Origin: Candidatus Saganbacteria bacterium
GTDB taxonomy: Bacteria; Margulisbacteria; WOR-1; O2-12-FULL-45-9; XYB2-FULL-48-7
Assembly: GCA_016939335.1 (NCBI GenBank)
Contig: JAFGHC010000022.1
Location: 1 to 60,421 of the forward strand
Direction of reading: 5' to 3'
DNA: 60,421 bases
The notes under the pieces: model-generated
Databases searched by the model: none
What the model was told of the DNA's origin: nothing
What the model saw: the letters and a program-made list of their open reading frames with translations, nothing else
Translations under genes and position numbers: made by a program
Part shown: piece by piece, positions 26,783 to 36,171 of the stretch
Numbering within the stretch: position 1 is the first letter of the stretch
Layout: every line of letters starts with the position of its first letter

Positions 26783-26910
26783 AATTCAAACATCCAACTT
26801 CAAACTTCCAAACAAAAGGCAATTACCAAACAAAAAATGACAAAGGGAGTTGGAATTTAATGATTGTTTTTTGCCTTTTGTTTTGATGTTGGATGTTTGA
26901 GGTTGGAGGT
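26783..26910. repeat. Word-type inverted repeat between fhs and folE
   Basis: The left half has forward words (TTCAAACATCCAACTTC, AAACTTCCAAACAAAAGG). The right half has their reverse complements (CCTTTTGTTTTGATGTTGG, ATGTTTGAGGTTGGAGG). The two fold into one long imperfect hairpin. It is the same word family as 9314-9441. Confidence 0.75.
26905..26909 (+). promoter_or_regulatory. folE Shine-Dalgarno supplied by a repeat
   Basis: GGAGG, 9 nt before ATG 26919, lies inside the terminal word GGTTGGAGGTTG of the upstream inverted repeat. If the repeat folds, this ribosome site would be in the stem. Confidence 0.55.
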
Positions 26911-26918
26911 TGAAAAAT

Positions 26919-27476
26919 ATGATTAATCAAAAGAAAATCGAAAAAGCGATAAAAGAGGTCCTGCTGGCGATCGGGGAGGACGTTGGCCGCGACGGGCTGA
27001 AAGAGACGCCGCGGCGCGTGGCGGAGCTTTACGCCGATATTTTTTCCGGCCTGCACCTCGACCCGGCCAGAGAGCTGAAGATCTTCCAGCAGGGCGAGCA
27101 CGAAGAGATGGTCATGGTCAAGGAGATCCCGTTCTATTCGATCTGCGAACACCACCTGGTCCCTTTTGTCGGCAAAGCCCACGTTGTCTATATCCCGACC
27201 CAGGGACGGATCACCGGACTGTCAAAGCTGATCCGCGTGGTCGAAGGCTATGCCAAACGGCCGCAGGTCCAGGAGCGCCTGACCGGGGAGATCGCTGATT
27301 GTTTAATGAACAAGCTTAAACCGCGCGGCGTGCTGGTCGTGATCGAGGCCGAGCACCTCTGCATGTCGATGCGCGGGGTCAAGAAACCGGGGACGAAAGC
27401 GGTCACTTCTGCGGTGCGCGGTATCTTCCGAAAGGATGCCAAAGCCCGGGCGGAAGCCCTGGCCCTTATTAAGTAG
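26919..27476 (+). CDS. folE: GTP cyclohydrolase I
   Basis: A 185-residue zinc enzyme that opens folate/pterin synthesis by converting GTP to dihydroneopterin triphosphate. It has [20 protein letters not shown], zinc ligands in [21 protein letters not shown] and in [16 protein letters not shown], and [11 protein letters not shown] 26919 ([10 protein letters not shown]) is preferred over the in-frame TTG at 26910. The 3' end overlaps the convergent pgi end by 8 nt. Confidence 0.97.
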   Translation: MINQKKIEKAIKEVLLAIGEDVGRDGLKETPRRVAELYADIFSGLHLDPARELKIFQQGEHEEMVMVKEIPFYSICEHHLVPFVGKAHVVYIPTQGRITGLSKLIRVVEGYAKRPQVQERLTGEIADCLMNKLKPRGVLVVIEAEHLCMSMRGVKKPGTKAVTSAVRGIFRKDAKARAEALALIK

Positions 27477-28998
27477 GCAGTTCGCCTTTTAAAAAGGCCT
27501 GCAGTAATGTGGCGGTAGACCGGTTCAAACCTTCGGTATTGATCTTTCCTGTCTTGTGATATTCCAGTATCCTGTTGCGCTGTTCGACGCCAAGTTTCTT
27601 GCCTAACTCAACCCCGAACTGGTCGAAGCTGTTGATCCCCCAGATAAAACCCTTGGCCGCCGCGCGGTGTTCGGTCCAGGCCAGTAGCAGTCCGGCGGTG
27701 AACGGGGTCAACTCTTTTAATAATAACGAGCTCGATGGCCGGTTCCCCGGGAAGTTCTTAGGCAGATAGTCGTCTTTTTTGCCGAAAGCAAGCGCGTCGG
27801 GCTGGGCAAAGAAATTGGTCATCAGCTCTTCGTGGTGGGTGACCGAAGCAGGCGACGATTCGCCGAGCGGATACTGCGGCTTGATAAAACCGATGAAGTC
27901 GCACGGGATTATTTGCGTCCCCTGGTGGATCAATTGATAGAACGAGTGCTGGCCGTTCGTTCCCGGCTCGCCGAAAACGACCTCGCCGGTATCGAAACTG
28001 ACCGGTTGGCCTTCAATATCGACCAGCTTGCCGTTGCTTTCCATCTCCACCTGCTGGGTGTGGGCCGGCAGTTTGCCGAGCGACTGGAAGTAGGGAAGGA
28101 GCGCTCTTGTTTTATACCCCATGAAGTTAATATTCCAGATATCCAATAAGGCCGAAAGGACCGGCAGGTTCCCTGCGAACGGCGCGCGGAGAAAATGATC
28201 GTCCAGCCAACTTGCCCCTTTAAGTATCTGTTCAAAATTGTCGTAACCGAGGTAAAGCGCCAGCGGCACGGCGCCGACCGCCGAAGTGGCGCTGTAGCGG
28301 CCGCCGACCCAATCCCAGAAGGGGAACATATTGGCCGGGTCGATCCCGAACGCTTTGACCTTGTCCTCCGCGGTCGAAACGGCGATCATTTGCTCTCTGA
28401 CGACCGCCGGACCGCTGCCGGGAGCTCGTTGCAGCCACACTTTGGCCGTTTCGGCGTTCTTCATCGTTTCCGCAGTGGTAAAGGTCTTGGAGATGATGAT
28501 GACCAGTGTGTCTTTGGGGTCAAGGCCGGCTGTTTTTCTGGCAAAGTCAGTCCCATCGACATTCGCGACAAAGAGAAGCTTTTTACCGGGTAGAGCGTAA
28601 GGGGCGCACGCTTCCGCCAGGTATTCCGGCCCGAGGTACGAGCCGCCGATGCCGATGGCAACGATATTATTGAATTTATTCTGGGCCGAGAACTTTTTGA
28701 TCTTGGCCAAGACCTCTTTTACTTCCGGCTGGTTGTCCGGGTCCCTTAAGGCGACGTGCCAGGCGGCGCGCCCTTCGGTCACGTTGATCTTTTCGCCGCT
28801 GAACATCGCCTTGATCTTGGCGCGCAAACCGGAAGCTTCGGCTAACCGGAGGAGGAGGGCAACAGTTGTGTCGTCGATCAGCTGGCGGGAGTAATCGTAA
28901 TAAAGGTGAGGGGTTTTGACCGCGCGCCGGCTGAAATTCGGTTTGGCCTGATGCTTTTTAAGCGCGTTATATTCCGCTGTCCCGTCAAATCGCGGCAT
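27469..28998 (-). CDS. pgi: Glucose-6-phosphate isomerase
   Basis: A 509-residue enzyme that interconverts glucose 6-phosphate and fructose 6-phosphate. Substrate-binding stretches are [48 protein letters not shown] and QVEMESNGK. The catalytic Glu region ([15 protein letters not shown]) and the C-terminal [15 protein letters not shown] are present. An extended -10 box lies 9 nt before the ATG. pgm is just upstream on the same strand, a functional pair. Confidence 0.97.
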   Translation of the reverse strand: MPRFDGTAEYNALKKHQAKPNFSRRAVKTPHLYYDYSRQLIDDTTVALLLRLAEASGLRAKIKAMFSGEKINVTEGRAAWHVALRDPDNQPEVKEVLAKIKKFSAQNKFNNIVAIGIGGSYLGPEYLAEACAPYALPGKKLLFVANVDGTDFARKTAGLDPKDTLVIIISKTFTTAETMKNAETAKVWLQRAPGSGPAVVREQMIAVSTAEDKVKAFGIDPANMFPFWDWVGGRYSATSAVGAVPLALYLGYDNFEQILKGASWLDDHFLRAPFAGNLPVLSALLDIWNINFMGYKTRALLPYFQSLGKLPAHTQQVEMESNGKLVDIEGQPVSFDTGEVVFGEPGTNGQHSFYQLIHQGTQIIPCDFIGFIKPQYPLGESSPASVTHHEELMTNFFAQPDALAFGKKDDYLPKNFPGNRPSSSLLLKELTPFTAGLLLAWTEHRAAAKGFIWGINSFDQFGVELGKKLGVEQRNRILEYHKTGKINTEGLNRSTATLLQAFLKGELPT

Positions 28999-29007
28999 GA
29001 TACAAGA

Positions 29008-29016
29008 ATTATATCA
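29008..29016 (-). promoter_or_regulatory. Extended -10 promoter of pgi
   Basis: TGATATAAT on the minus strand, 9 nt before the pgi ATG (28998), with no Shine-Dalgarno in between. It implies a leader of only a few nucleotides. Confidence 0.55.
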
Positions 29017-29038
29017 CGGGCAAGAGAGAGGGCCCGCG

Positions 29039-30694
29039 CTATTTTATTGCGGCGGTGACGATCGCCAGGGCCTCTGCCTGGATCTGTTTCAGGTGTTCCT
29101 CCCCGATAAAACTCTCGGCGTAGATCTTGTAAATATTTTCCGTGCCGGAAGGCCGGGCGGCAAACCAGCCGCTCTTGGCCACAACTTTCACCCCGCCGAT
29201 CGGGGCGCCGTTGGCCGGGGCTTTGGTCAGCTTGGCCGTGACCGGTTCTCCCGCCAGGCGGGCGGCAGGGACCTGTTCCGGCGACAGTTTCTTTAACTTG
29301 GCCTTTTCGGCCGGCGTCGCCGCCTGGTCGATCCGGGCATAGACCGGGTTGCCGTACCGTCTGGTCAGTTTCTGATAATAAACGCCGGGATCGGTTTCGG
29401 TCCTGGCCGTGATTTCCGCCGCCAGCAAGCCCATGATGATGCCGTCCTTTTCCGTCGTCCAGACAGTGCCGTCCTTCCGCAGGAAAGAAGCGCCAGCCGA
29501 TTCCTCTCCGCCGAAACCTAATGAGCTGTCAAGCAGCCCCGGCACGAACCATTTAAAACCGACCGGGACCTCCTGAAGATCACGGCCAAGCCCGGCCGCT
29601 ACCCGGTCGATCAGGCTGCTGGAAACCAGAGTTTTGCCAACGGCAGCTCGTCTTGGCCAGCCGGCCCGGCCCCCAAAAAGGTAGTTGATTGCCACCGAAA
29701 GATAGTGATTGGGGTTCAGCAGACCAATACTTGGCGCGACGATCCCGTGCCGGTCGGAATCGGTGTCGTTCCCGATGGCAATATCGTACTTATCTTTCAA
29801 ACCGATCAGGCTGGCCATGGCATACTGTGAAGAGCAGTCCATCCTGATCTTGCCGTCATGATCAACGGTCATAAAACTGAAGGTCGGATCGGGTTCCGGA
29901 TGGAGAATATCTATATTCAATCCGTAGCGCTCGGCGATCGGCCCCCAGTAAGCAAGCGTCGTGCCTCCCAGAGTGTCGGCGCCGATCCGCACGCCAGCGG
30001 CTTTGATCACGTCCAGATCGATGACCCGGTCAAGTTCACTGACATACGGCGTAACGTAATCGAACTGGTGAGTGGTCTTCGCTCTGACCGCAGCCTCATA
30101 GTTGATGCGGTTAATTCCCCGGTTATCATTGGCCATGATCTGATTCGCCCGTTGTTCGATCCAGCCGGTCGCGTCGGTGTCGGCCGGGCCGCCGTGCGGC
30201 GGATTATATTTGAAGCCGCCGTCCTCCGGCGGATTGTGCGACGGGGTGATGATGACCCCGTCGGCCAGGCCGGTCGTTCTCCCCTTATTATATGAAAGGA
30301 TGGCCAGGGAAACGGCTGGAGTAGGGGTGAAACGCCGGTTATCGTTAGCCTGCTGGATCATGACATCGACCCCATTAGCGGCAAAAACCTCCATGGCGGT
30401 CATCAACGCCGGTTCCGATAGCGCATGGGTATCCATCCCGACAAACAGCGGGCCGGTTGTCCCCTGCGACTTCCGGTATTCGCAAATGGCCTGCGAAATG
30501 GCCAGAATATGGGTTTCATTGAAAGAAGAATTCAAGGCGGAACCGCGATGGCCGGAGGTGCCGAAGGCCACCAGTTGATCTCTTGCCCCAACATTGGGCT
30601 TAAGATCATAATAAGCTCGCTTTAATTTTGGGACATTGACCAGGGTCGAAGCCGGGGCCTTTTTGCCTGCCAAAGGGCTAATATCGAGCGCCAT
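29039..30694 (-). CDS. pgm: Phosphoglucomutase (E. coli Pgm type)
   Basis: A 551-residue enzyme interconverting glucose 1- and 6-phosphate. It starts with [19 protein letters not shown] and has the phosphoserine loop [20 protein letters not shown], the metal motif [11 protein letters not shown], sugar loop [10 protein letters not shown] and the phosphate-binding end [15 protein letters not shown]. Length and layout match the long bacterial Pgm family, distinct from the 464-residue mutase at 17.6 kb. A TGATATAAT box (30725-30733) and a Shine-Dalgarno (AAAGGAGA) precede the ATG with a leader of about 24 nt. Confidence 0.96.
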   Translation of the reverse strand: MALDISPLAGKKAPASTLVNVPKLKRAYYDLKPNVGARDQLVAFGTSGHRGSALNSSFNETHILAISQAICEYRKSQGTTGPLFVGMDTHALSEPALMTAMEVFAANGVDVMIQQANDNRRFTPTPAVSLAILSYNKGRTTGLADGVIITPSHNPPEDGGFKYNPPHGGPADTDATGWIEQRANQIMANDNRGINRINYEAAVRAKTTHQFDYVTPYVSELDRVIDLDVIKAAGVRIGADTLGGTTLAYWGPIAERYGLNIDILHPEPDPTFSFMTVDHDGKIRMDCSSQYAMASLIGLKDKYDIAIGNDTDSDRHGIVAPSIGLLNPNHYLSVAINYLFGGRAGWPRRAAVGKTLVSSSLIDRVAAGLGRDLQEVPVGFKWFVPGLLDSSLGFGGEESAGASFLRKDGTVWTTEKDGIIMGLLAAEITARTETDPGVYYQKLTRRYGNPVYARIDQAATPAEKAKLKKLSPEQVPAARLAGEPVTAKLTKAPANGAPIGGVKVVAKSGWFAARPSGTENIYKIYAESFIGEEHLKQIQAEALAIVTAAIK

Positions 30695-30724
30695 TTTTAG
30701 TTCTCCTTTTACATTTCAAAATAA

Positions 30725-30733
30725 ATTATATCA
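30725..30733 (-). promoter_or_regulatory. Extended -10 promoter of pgm
   Basis: TGATATAAT on the minus strand. Unlike the guaA and purC cases, the distance to the ATG (30694) leaves room for an ordinary leader with a Shine-Dalgarno. Confidence 0.55.
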
Positions 30734-30771
30734 GCGGGCCGATTTATTATCTACTTGATCAAGAAATAATT

Positions 30772-32334
30772 TCAATAAATAATTATGGTATCCAGCCTGG
30801 TCCGCTTCTGCGGCCAGGGAAATCGCTCAAAGACCGGATGGGCCGTAAAGGGGAAACAATTTTTGATGAGTTTGGTATTACTTTGAATCCCGGGACATCT
30901 GCGATGGGTGTCCAGCCCCCATTTGACCAAATTATTCTTAGTGATGAGCTTGATAAGCCGGTCCCTTAACTGGGCCAAACGTTCCAGTTCTCCCGGCTCC
31001 AGCTGATCTTCGCTTTTTATGGCCGCTAAACGCTTTTCCGCCGCTTCGATCGCGGAGCGCAGATCGGGGTTATATTTATAAAAACGATACACAACATTGG
31101 CTTTCCCGCTTTCCGTCGTCGTCCAGTCCAGAGAGCGAAAATCCCTGCGGTTGAGTTTGAAAAAGGGGAGGCAGTGCGCCACAAAGTCAAGGCCCGAATG
31201 CCAAATGCGCATGCGCCCAAGGTCTCTGTGCGATAAACTGCAGATCAGCTGTTTTGCTTCCGCGAGTTTTTTGCGCTCGACCTCTTGCGGGTTGTCCCTC
31301 GCTTGCCGGTACATTGTTCGCAGAAATTCTCCCCGGGGGTGGACGGCAAAAATGTTATTGCGCCCGTGACTAAGCTTTTCCTTGAACGCGAAATAAACCA
31401 TGTTTTCCCGCGTGATGCCTAAAATTGAAAAGGCTTCCGCCACCAGGTCATTAAGCTCCATTTCTGCCCTGGCCAGCCAGTCAAGCCGGAATCCCATGCG
31501 TTCAATTTGCCGACTATTCAAACCACAGACCAGCTCATTGGCTCTTGCCAGCAGCGCCGGATGAAGAGGGGTGCTGCCCTTGCTTTGCAAGTTGTAAATC
31601 GCGCGTAAGTATTTGCCCCGGGAATGCCCCGGGAAAAGCTCTTGTCCGTAATTCTCAAAGATACTCGCGCGCAGTCGCGACGGAAGATCAGGCTTGGTCG
31701 CTTTCGCTGCGGCCGCCGGGCAGTCAGTCCTGGGTGCCTGACCGGCCTTGAGCGCCTCCAGTTCAGTCAACCCGAGAGCCCGACGCTGCCGAAGGGACGG
31801 CTCCGGTCCGGGCTTGCTCATGGCATAATCCAAAAACGCCGCCGAACGGGCATAGTCGGCGCAGGATTGGCCAAAGAGAAAGTCGTAGAGGTAGATCGAG
31901 TATTTTCTGGCCAAATAGCGTGAATTAATTCTTACGACTTCGGCGGTGACCAGATTATGTCTGGCGGCCTGCCGGATCTCAACCAGCTCATCGCGGAGCG
32001 CTGCCTTGGTTTGTTCGATATTTTTGGTCAGTTCATCAATCGTCCCGCAAACGAGCCGGTTGACGGCCGGTTCATCCGATCCCCGGCATTTCTCTTCGAG
32101 ATAGCGGCTTGAGTGCCGGGCGATCCTGTCATTCTCTCGACACTCGGGATTTACTCTCCGCAAGATTTCCCGCAGGGGCTTTTCAATGTCGAGATAAATA
32201 TCCGGTTTGTGCCCCGGCTGTGCGGCATTATAGAGCAAGAGCCTAAGGCGCAGGTGAAGCTTCGGCTCCCCGCGTCGCACAGGCCGCCAGGGCGGCAGGA
32301 GATATCCCGGCTTAAAGTTTATGGCAGTAGACAT
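30772..32334 (-). CDS. Unknown 520-aa protein with repeated helical module
   Basis: I do not recognise a known family. The protein is soluble, basic and mostly helical. The C-terminal half (about 240-500) contains a module present three times in diverged form: a helix ending in an R-E/D-N/D turn (SILGITRENMVY; PFFKLNRRDFRSLDW), a helix with RGxxLRxxY (SRGKYLRAIY; PRGEFLRTMY) and a helix with LxxAxxLxCxLxxRxxxRM (ARANELVCGLNSRQIERM; AEAKQLICSLSHRDLGRM). The last module and tail (NPDLRSAIEAAE...CFPFTAHPVFER) align with the C-terminus of the neighbouring 304-aa protein. ATG 32334 lies 3 nt after that gene's stop, so they form an operon. GC and codon use match the core genome. Confidence 0.75.
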   Translation of the reverse strand: MSTAINFKPGYLLPPWRPVRRGEPKLHLRLRLLLYNAAQPGHKPDIYLDIEKPLREILRRVNPECRENDRIARHSSRYLEEKCRGSDEPAVNRLVCGTIDELTKNIEQTKAALRDELVEIRQAARHNLVTAEVVRINSRYLARKYSIYLYDFLFGQSCADYARSAAFLDYAMSKPGPEPSLRQRRALGLTELEALKAGQAPRTDCPAAAAKATKPDLPSRLRASIFENYGQELFPGHSRGKYLRAIYNLQSKGSTPLHPALLARANELVCGLNSRQIERMGFRLDWLARAEMELNDLVAEAFSILGITRENMVYFAFKEKLSHGRNNIFAVHPRGEFLRTMYRQARDNPQEVERKKLAEAKQLICSLSHRDLGRMRIWHSGLDFVAHCLPFFKLNRRDFRSLDWTTTESGKANVVYRFYKYNPDLRSAIEAAEKRLAAIKSEDQLEPGELERLAQLRDRLIKLITKNNLVKWGLDTHRRCPGIQSNTKLIKNCFPFTAHPVFERFPWPQKRTRLDTIIIY

Positions 32335-32337
32335 AGC

Positions 32338-33252
32338 TTATTCTTTAAAAACATGATCGGCCATGAAAGGGAAACACAGTTCTCCTACCTCTTGCAGCGA
32401 CAACCCTCGAAATCCCTTGACGTTTCGGTAACCATCTATTTTCCAGGCTATGAAATTGGCCCTGGTCATGCGTTCCGCGATCCTTGACCGCAGGTCCTTG
32501 AGCTGGGAGGGAGGCATCTTCCGTAGCCGTGCCGGGCATTCGGCCTCGTTGATCTCGGCGGTCAGGTCGGGGTTGTGGAGGAAGAACTTCCGCCTGATAT
32601 TCCTGATGCCGGCGGCCGGCGTCCGCCAGACCAGACGGGGCAGGTCTTCGCGCACGACGCCGAAGGGCGCCAGGGCCCTGACAACACAGTCGAAGACCGT
32701 GCAATCAGTGCCTTTTAACAAGCGGCTGTTGAACCCGGCGCTTTCCAGCCAATGGCTGTTTGACCCGGCGGCGATCTGTCTCACTTTTGCGATCGGGCCC
32801 AAAGGGTTTTGCTCTTGCACATAGATGACGATCTTTTCACAGGAGCGCAACTGCGCCAAATCATACGGATCGCTAATCCCGTTTTGCAGGGAAATGATGT
32901 CGACTGTTTGGTCGGTTAGCAAGCCTAGTCCCAGCTGGTTGGCAAAACAGTTCGCCTCCCGGCGGATAGCCTTGATTCCGTCGCCCCACTTGGGGCTGTG
33001 GGTAATAACATTTTTATCGTCTTTGACCTCAAGGGGGTAACTTGAATGACTAAGTTGGGCATGAAGATCGAGAAAAAATTTGCTTTGCCTGGGATTTTCA
33101 ACAAATTCGGGGTGCTTGCAAAATATGATGTTCAAAAGTTTCGGCAATAGATCGTCTATTCTTTTGGGTCGGGAAGCAGGCCGCGGCCCCCTCCGTGCTG
33201 ACTGACCGGCTTTCATTTGCCTCAAAGCTGTTTTTGCCGTAGTGGTTATCAT
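32338..33252 (-). CDS. Unknown 304-aa protein sharing the helical module
   Basis: A soluble protein of unknown function. The basic Ala/Arg/Pro-rich N-terminus (about 1-32) is followed by a helical region and then a C-terminal part (about 190-304) homologous to the end of the 520-aa neighbour: VVREDLPRLVWRT, FFLHNPDLTAEINEAE, LKDLRSRIAERMTRANFIAWKID and CFPFMADHVFKE have direct counterparts there. It is first in a two-gene operon divergent from the wecG group. No catalytic motif, signal peptide or membrane segment is seen. No clear Shine-Dalgarno precedes ATG 33252. Confidence 0.72.
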   Translation of the reverse strand: MITTTAKTALRQMKAGQSARRGPRPASRPKRIDDLLPKLLNIIFCKHPEFVENPRQSKFFLDLHAQLSHSSYPLEVKDDKNVITHSPKWGDGIKAIRREANCFANQLGLGLLTDQTVDIISLQNGISDPYDLAQLRSCEKIVIYVQEQNPLGPIAKVRQIAAGSNSHWLESAGFNSRLLKGTDCTVFDCVVRALAPFGVVREDLPRLVWRTPAAGIRNIRRKFFLHNPDLTAEINEAECPARLRKMPPSQLKDLRSRIAERMTRANFIAWKIDGYRNVKGFRGLSLQEVGELCFPFMADHVFKE

Positions 33253-33288
33253 GATTATTTCTCGATACCAAGGCCGGCTAATTTCAGC

Positions 33289-33294
33289 TATAAT
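33289..33294 (+). promoter_or_regulatory. -10 box upstream of the wecG group
   Basis: TATAAT at 33289-33294, seven nt before ATG 33302 of a 38-codon reading frame and 108 nt before wecG. No good -35 is visible. Confidence 0.45.
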
Positions 33295-33301
33295 TCAAAT
33301 T

Positions 33302-33418
33302 ATGAAAGGGCAAATGCCGCGGACAAAATTCACCAAACAGCGCCCCTGGGTCAAACCGACCCGCAAGGCCGCATTGCCTCCCGTAAAAAGAGAGCCGAAA
33401 AATGGGAAAGACCGTTGA
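33302..33418 (+). CDS. Possible 38-aa basic leader peptide
   Basis: A small reading frame begins right after a TATAAT box and overlaps the wecG start by 17 nt, the same overlap style as real neighbours here. The peptide (MKGQMPRTKFTKQRP...) is strongly basic and Pro-rich, with no recognisable family. It could be a translationally coupled leader or chance. Confidence 0.3.
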   Translation: MKGQMPRTKFTKQRPWVKPTRKAALPPVKREPKNGKDR

Positions 33419-34136
33419 TCTTGCCGGCGTCGCGGTCGATAACGTCAGCCTGAACGAGGCGGCGGAGATCGTCCGCCAGTTCGTCATCGAAGGCAAGCCC
33501 CGCCTGGTCGTCACCCCCAACCCGGAAATGATCGTGGCAGCGCAGGAGGACGAGGAGTTGCAAGCGATCATTAACGGCGCCGACCTGCGCGTGGCCGACG
33601 GGATCAGCCTGGTGGTGGTTTCGCGTATCCTGGGGCATCCGTTAAAGGAGCGGGTCAGCGGCATCGACCTGATGCTCAAACTGCTGGCGATCGGTGCCGA
33701 TTACAATTACCGGGTCTTTCTTTTGGGCGGAGCGCCGGGGATCGCCGAAGCCGCCGCCTCCCGGATCAAACAAAAATATCCCGGCCTTAATCTCGTCGGT
33801 ACGCACGATGGTTACTTCGCGGCGGGTGACGAATCGGCCGTGATCAAAAAGATCAGGGCGGCGCGGCCCGACCTCCTCTTTGCCGGGCTGGGGGCGGGGC
33901 GGCAGGAGCGGTGGCTTAATCAGCACCTGGCCGAACTGGGAGCCACTGTCGGGCTGGCGGTCGGCGGCAGTTTTGATGTTTTGTCCGGAAGAAAAAGACG
34001 GGCGCCGCGCTGGGTGCGGGCTTTGTGCCTCGAATGGCTCTACCGGCTGGTGACCGAACCGCAGAGATGGCAACGGCAATTGGCCCTCCCCAAGTTCCTC
34101 TATCTGACGCTGGTCAAACCGCTGATCGCCGCCTGA
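33402..34136 (+). CDS. WecG/TagA/CpsF-family glycosyltransferase
   Basis: A 244-residue GT26 enzyme that adds an N-acetylmannosamine-type sugar to a lipid-linked carrier at the inner face of the membrane. Motifs are VVTPNPEMIVAAQ, LRVADGISLVVVSRILGHPLKERVSGIDL, YRVFLLGGAPGIAEAAA and GLGAGRQERWL. The amphipathic C-terminus (YRLVTEPQRWQRQLALPKFLY) is typical for membrane association. It implies a secreted or surface polysaccharide, but no other polysaccharide gene is adjacent. It heads a plus-strand group with the TPR and PP2C genes. Confidence 0.92.
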   Translation: MGKTVDLAGVAVDNVSLNEAAEIVRQFVIEGKPRLVVTPNPEMIVAAQEDEELQAIINGADLRVADGISLVVVSRILGHPLKERVSGIDLMLKLLAIGADYNYRVFLLGGAPGIAEAAASRIKQKYPGLNLVGTHDGYFAAGDESAVIKKIRAARPDLLFAGLGAGRQERWLNQHLAELGATVGLAVGGSFDVLSGRKRRAPRWVRALCLEWLYRLVTEPQRWQRQLALPKFLYLTLVKPLIAA

Positions 34137-34195
34137 ATTCGATCCGCTCCGTAAAAGTGAAATTTTCTGCCCGAAGTAAAGATATATTTTTACAT

Positions 34196-35158
34196 ATGAA
34201 GAACATTCCCCCTTCGCCGGGCGCTTATCGGATCATTCCAACCGGCCGGCCGACCAATCTGAACAGTGGGTCAGAAGTTATCGCCAAACGGCTGGCCGGG
34301 AGCGGCCACCATGAAAGGGCGGCAAGTATCTTTTTAGCTCTATCCGGGGAACCGGACCTTGCCCCGCACTCGATCAAAGAATCGCTCTCGCTGGCCGCCA
34401 AAAATTTTGAGCTGGCCGCCGATCAGTCCGCAATGGGACGCAATTGCCGAATGGCAAGCATTGCTTATAATAAGCTTGCCCGTCTGGGCGCCCCGGCCAT
34501 GACCGACGAGGAGAGCAAATCCGCTTTTGCCGCGGCAGCCAGGAATTGTGAGCTTTCCGGCCGGCTCGACCTGGCCGCCGGCAACTGGGAAGATGCGGCC
34601 AAGAAAGCGGCCGGGCTCGGACAATTGGCAGAGGCGCAGGATTACTGGGGCCAAGCGCTGAAAAATTTCGCGGCGGCCGGGAACAGGAGCAGCGCGCTTT
34701 TTGTCGCTAAAAAAAGGCTCAATTCCTGCCGTGACCTGGGCCAAAAATTCATTATTTCAATGGAAACGGCGGAAATCGTCGGCCGGATGGGAGAACGGGC
34801 CAGCGCCGCTTATTTTATCGAAACAGCGGCTGAAACGGCCAGAGAACAAGGCCGCACCGACATGGCGATCGAATTGTACGATCGGGCCTGGAAGATGCTG
34901 GAAAAGGAAAAGAAAAATCGGCCGGCGGCCTTTGCTTGCGGCGAAGCGGCAAAATTATGCTCGCGGCCGGAAGCCAGAACGCGCTGGCTGAAGGCGGCCG
35001 CTCTCTGGCTTGCCTGCGACCCGCCCTGTCAGGCGGAAGCCGGCTTCGCTTTTGCCCGGGCCGCCGAGAATACCGACGATCCGGAAGAGCGTGTCAGGTT
35101 GTGGCGGGCCGCAAATGATAATCGTCATCACCAGGAAAGGGGAGGCGGGACCAAATGA
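34196..35158 (+). CDS. TPR-like helical repeat protein
   Basis: A 320-residue, almost entirely helical protein of TPR/SEL1-like repeats (for example NWEDAAKKAAGLGQLAEAQDYWGQALKNFAAAGN and AAYFIETAAETAREQGRTDMAIELYDRAWKML), resembling SNAP-like or bacterial TPR scaffolds. No signal peptide is seen. ATG 34196 (MKNIPPSPGAYRI) was chosen because an upstream in-frame start would lie inside wecG. A TATATT box lies about 7 nt before the ATG. The stop overlaps the PP2C start, so both are made together and may act together. Confidence 0.8.
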   Translation: MKNIPPSPGAYRIIPTGRPTNLNSGSEVIAKRLAGSGHHERAASIFLALSGEPDLAPHSIKESLSLAAKNFELAADQSAMGRNCRMASIAYNKLARLGAPAMTDEESKSAFAAAARNCELSGRLDLAAGNWEDAAKKAAGLGQLAEAQDYWGQALKNFAAAGNRSSALFVAKKRLNSCRDLGQKFIISMETAEIVGRMGERASAAYFIETAAETAREQGRTDMAIELYDRAWKMLEKEKKNRPAAFACGEAAKLCSRPEARTRWLKAAALWLACDPPCQAEAGFAFARAAENTDDPEERVRLWRAANDNRHHQERGGGTK

Positions 35159-36171
35159 TCTTGCCTCCGTCATTTTCCCGGCTGGCGCCTGAACGCTACC
35201 GGTTCAGCTGTAAGGCTTCAACCAATTTTCAGCCACCCAAGACCGGCCAGCATACGGTCATATTTTCTGAAGGCGCTGTCGGCAGCATTGATAACTTTCG
35301 TCTGCGCAACAAGATAACGGCCGGCGGCTTGACCGATCAGGGCGGGCGCCCCAACGATCTTAGCGAAGACGGCTTCGCTCTCTTCCGCAAAACCGGCTGG
35401 TTCCGTCCGCGGGAAGAAATGCTGGCGCTGCTGGTGGACGGCATGGGCGGGCACGGCGACGGCGAGAAAGCCGCTCACTGCGCGCTGGCGGCCATGATGA
35501 AAAAATTCGCCGGCCAGTTCGATTTTCTGACCGCACTGGCGGCCGCAGAGCAAATGATCGCTGAGGAGAAAGCGGCCGGCCGGATGCACGATGAGGCTGA
35601 CACGACGGCCGGCACAACGGTCGTCGGCGTCCAGATCGGCCTGGCGAACCGCCCGGCCAAGCTCGTCCACATCGGTGACTCGCGCGCCTATCTTTTCCGC
35701 CGGAATGAACTGTGCATGCTAACTTTGGACGATATCTATTTGGAAGATTTTATCCACGCAAAATTTTCTGTTAATCCTTTGCTTAGAAGGCTGGAAAGAA
35801 GTCCCGCCATGCTTTATCATCAGTACAAAATGATGACCCCGCCTTTAAATATGGTCCAATCCCGATTTGTTTATGAACTTTGCCAGCTCTATAATCAGGA
35901 CAAAGATTATGGCAGTAAGATCTCCCAGGCGGTCGGCGGCGTCAAGCAGACAGGGAGATTTCCGCCCGCGGTCCTTGAGCTCCCGCTGCAAAGCAATGAC
36001 CTGATCCTGCTGACCAGCGACGGCGTCGAAGGCGCGATCGAGTACGACCAGCTGTCGCGGGTCATCGGTTCCAACCTGCAGCGCAGCCCGGGCTCGATCG
36101 CTCAAGCGGTCCGTCAGGCGGTCACCAATCCGACCGACAACGCCACGGTCGTTGTGCTCCGCTATTTTTAG
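35155..36171 (+). CDS. PP2C-family Ser/Thr protein phosphatase
   Basis: A 338-residue metal-dependent phosphatase. PP2C motifs in order: TDQGGRPNDLSEDGF (about 60-73), VDGMGGHGDGEKAA (94-107) with a metal Asp, TTAGTTVVG, VHIGDSRAYLFR, ILLTSDGVEGAI and the final DNATVVVL with a metal Asp. The first about 55 residues are extra and Pro-rich, and an insert of roughly 60 residues (FSVNPLLRRLERSPAMLYHQYKMM...) lies between the GDSRAYL and TSDGV motifs, probably a lid. No partner kinase is in the window; the coupled TPR protein is the best candidate partner or substrate adaptor. Confidence 0.92.
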   Translation: MILPPSFSRLAPERYRFSCKASTNFQPPKTGQHTVIFSEGAVGSIDNFRLRNKITAGGLTDQGGRPNDLSEDGFALFRKTGWFRPREEMLALLVDGMGGHGDGEKAAHCALAAMMKKFAGQFDFLTALAAAEQMIAEEKAAGRMHDEADTTAGTTVVGVQIGLANRPAKLVHIGDSRAYLFRRNELCMLTLDDIYLEDFIHAKFSVNPLLRRLERSPAMLYHQYKMMTPPLNMVQSRFVYELCQLYNQDKDYGSKISQAVGGVKQTGRFPPAVLELPLQSNDLILLTSDGVEGAIEYDQLSRVIGSNLQRSPGSIAQAVRQAVTNPTDNATVVVLRYF

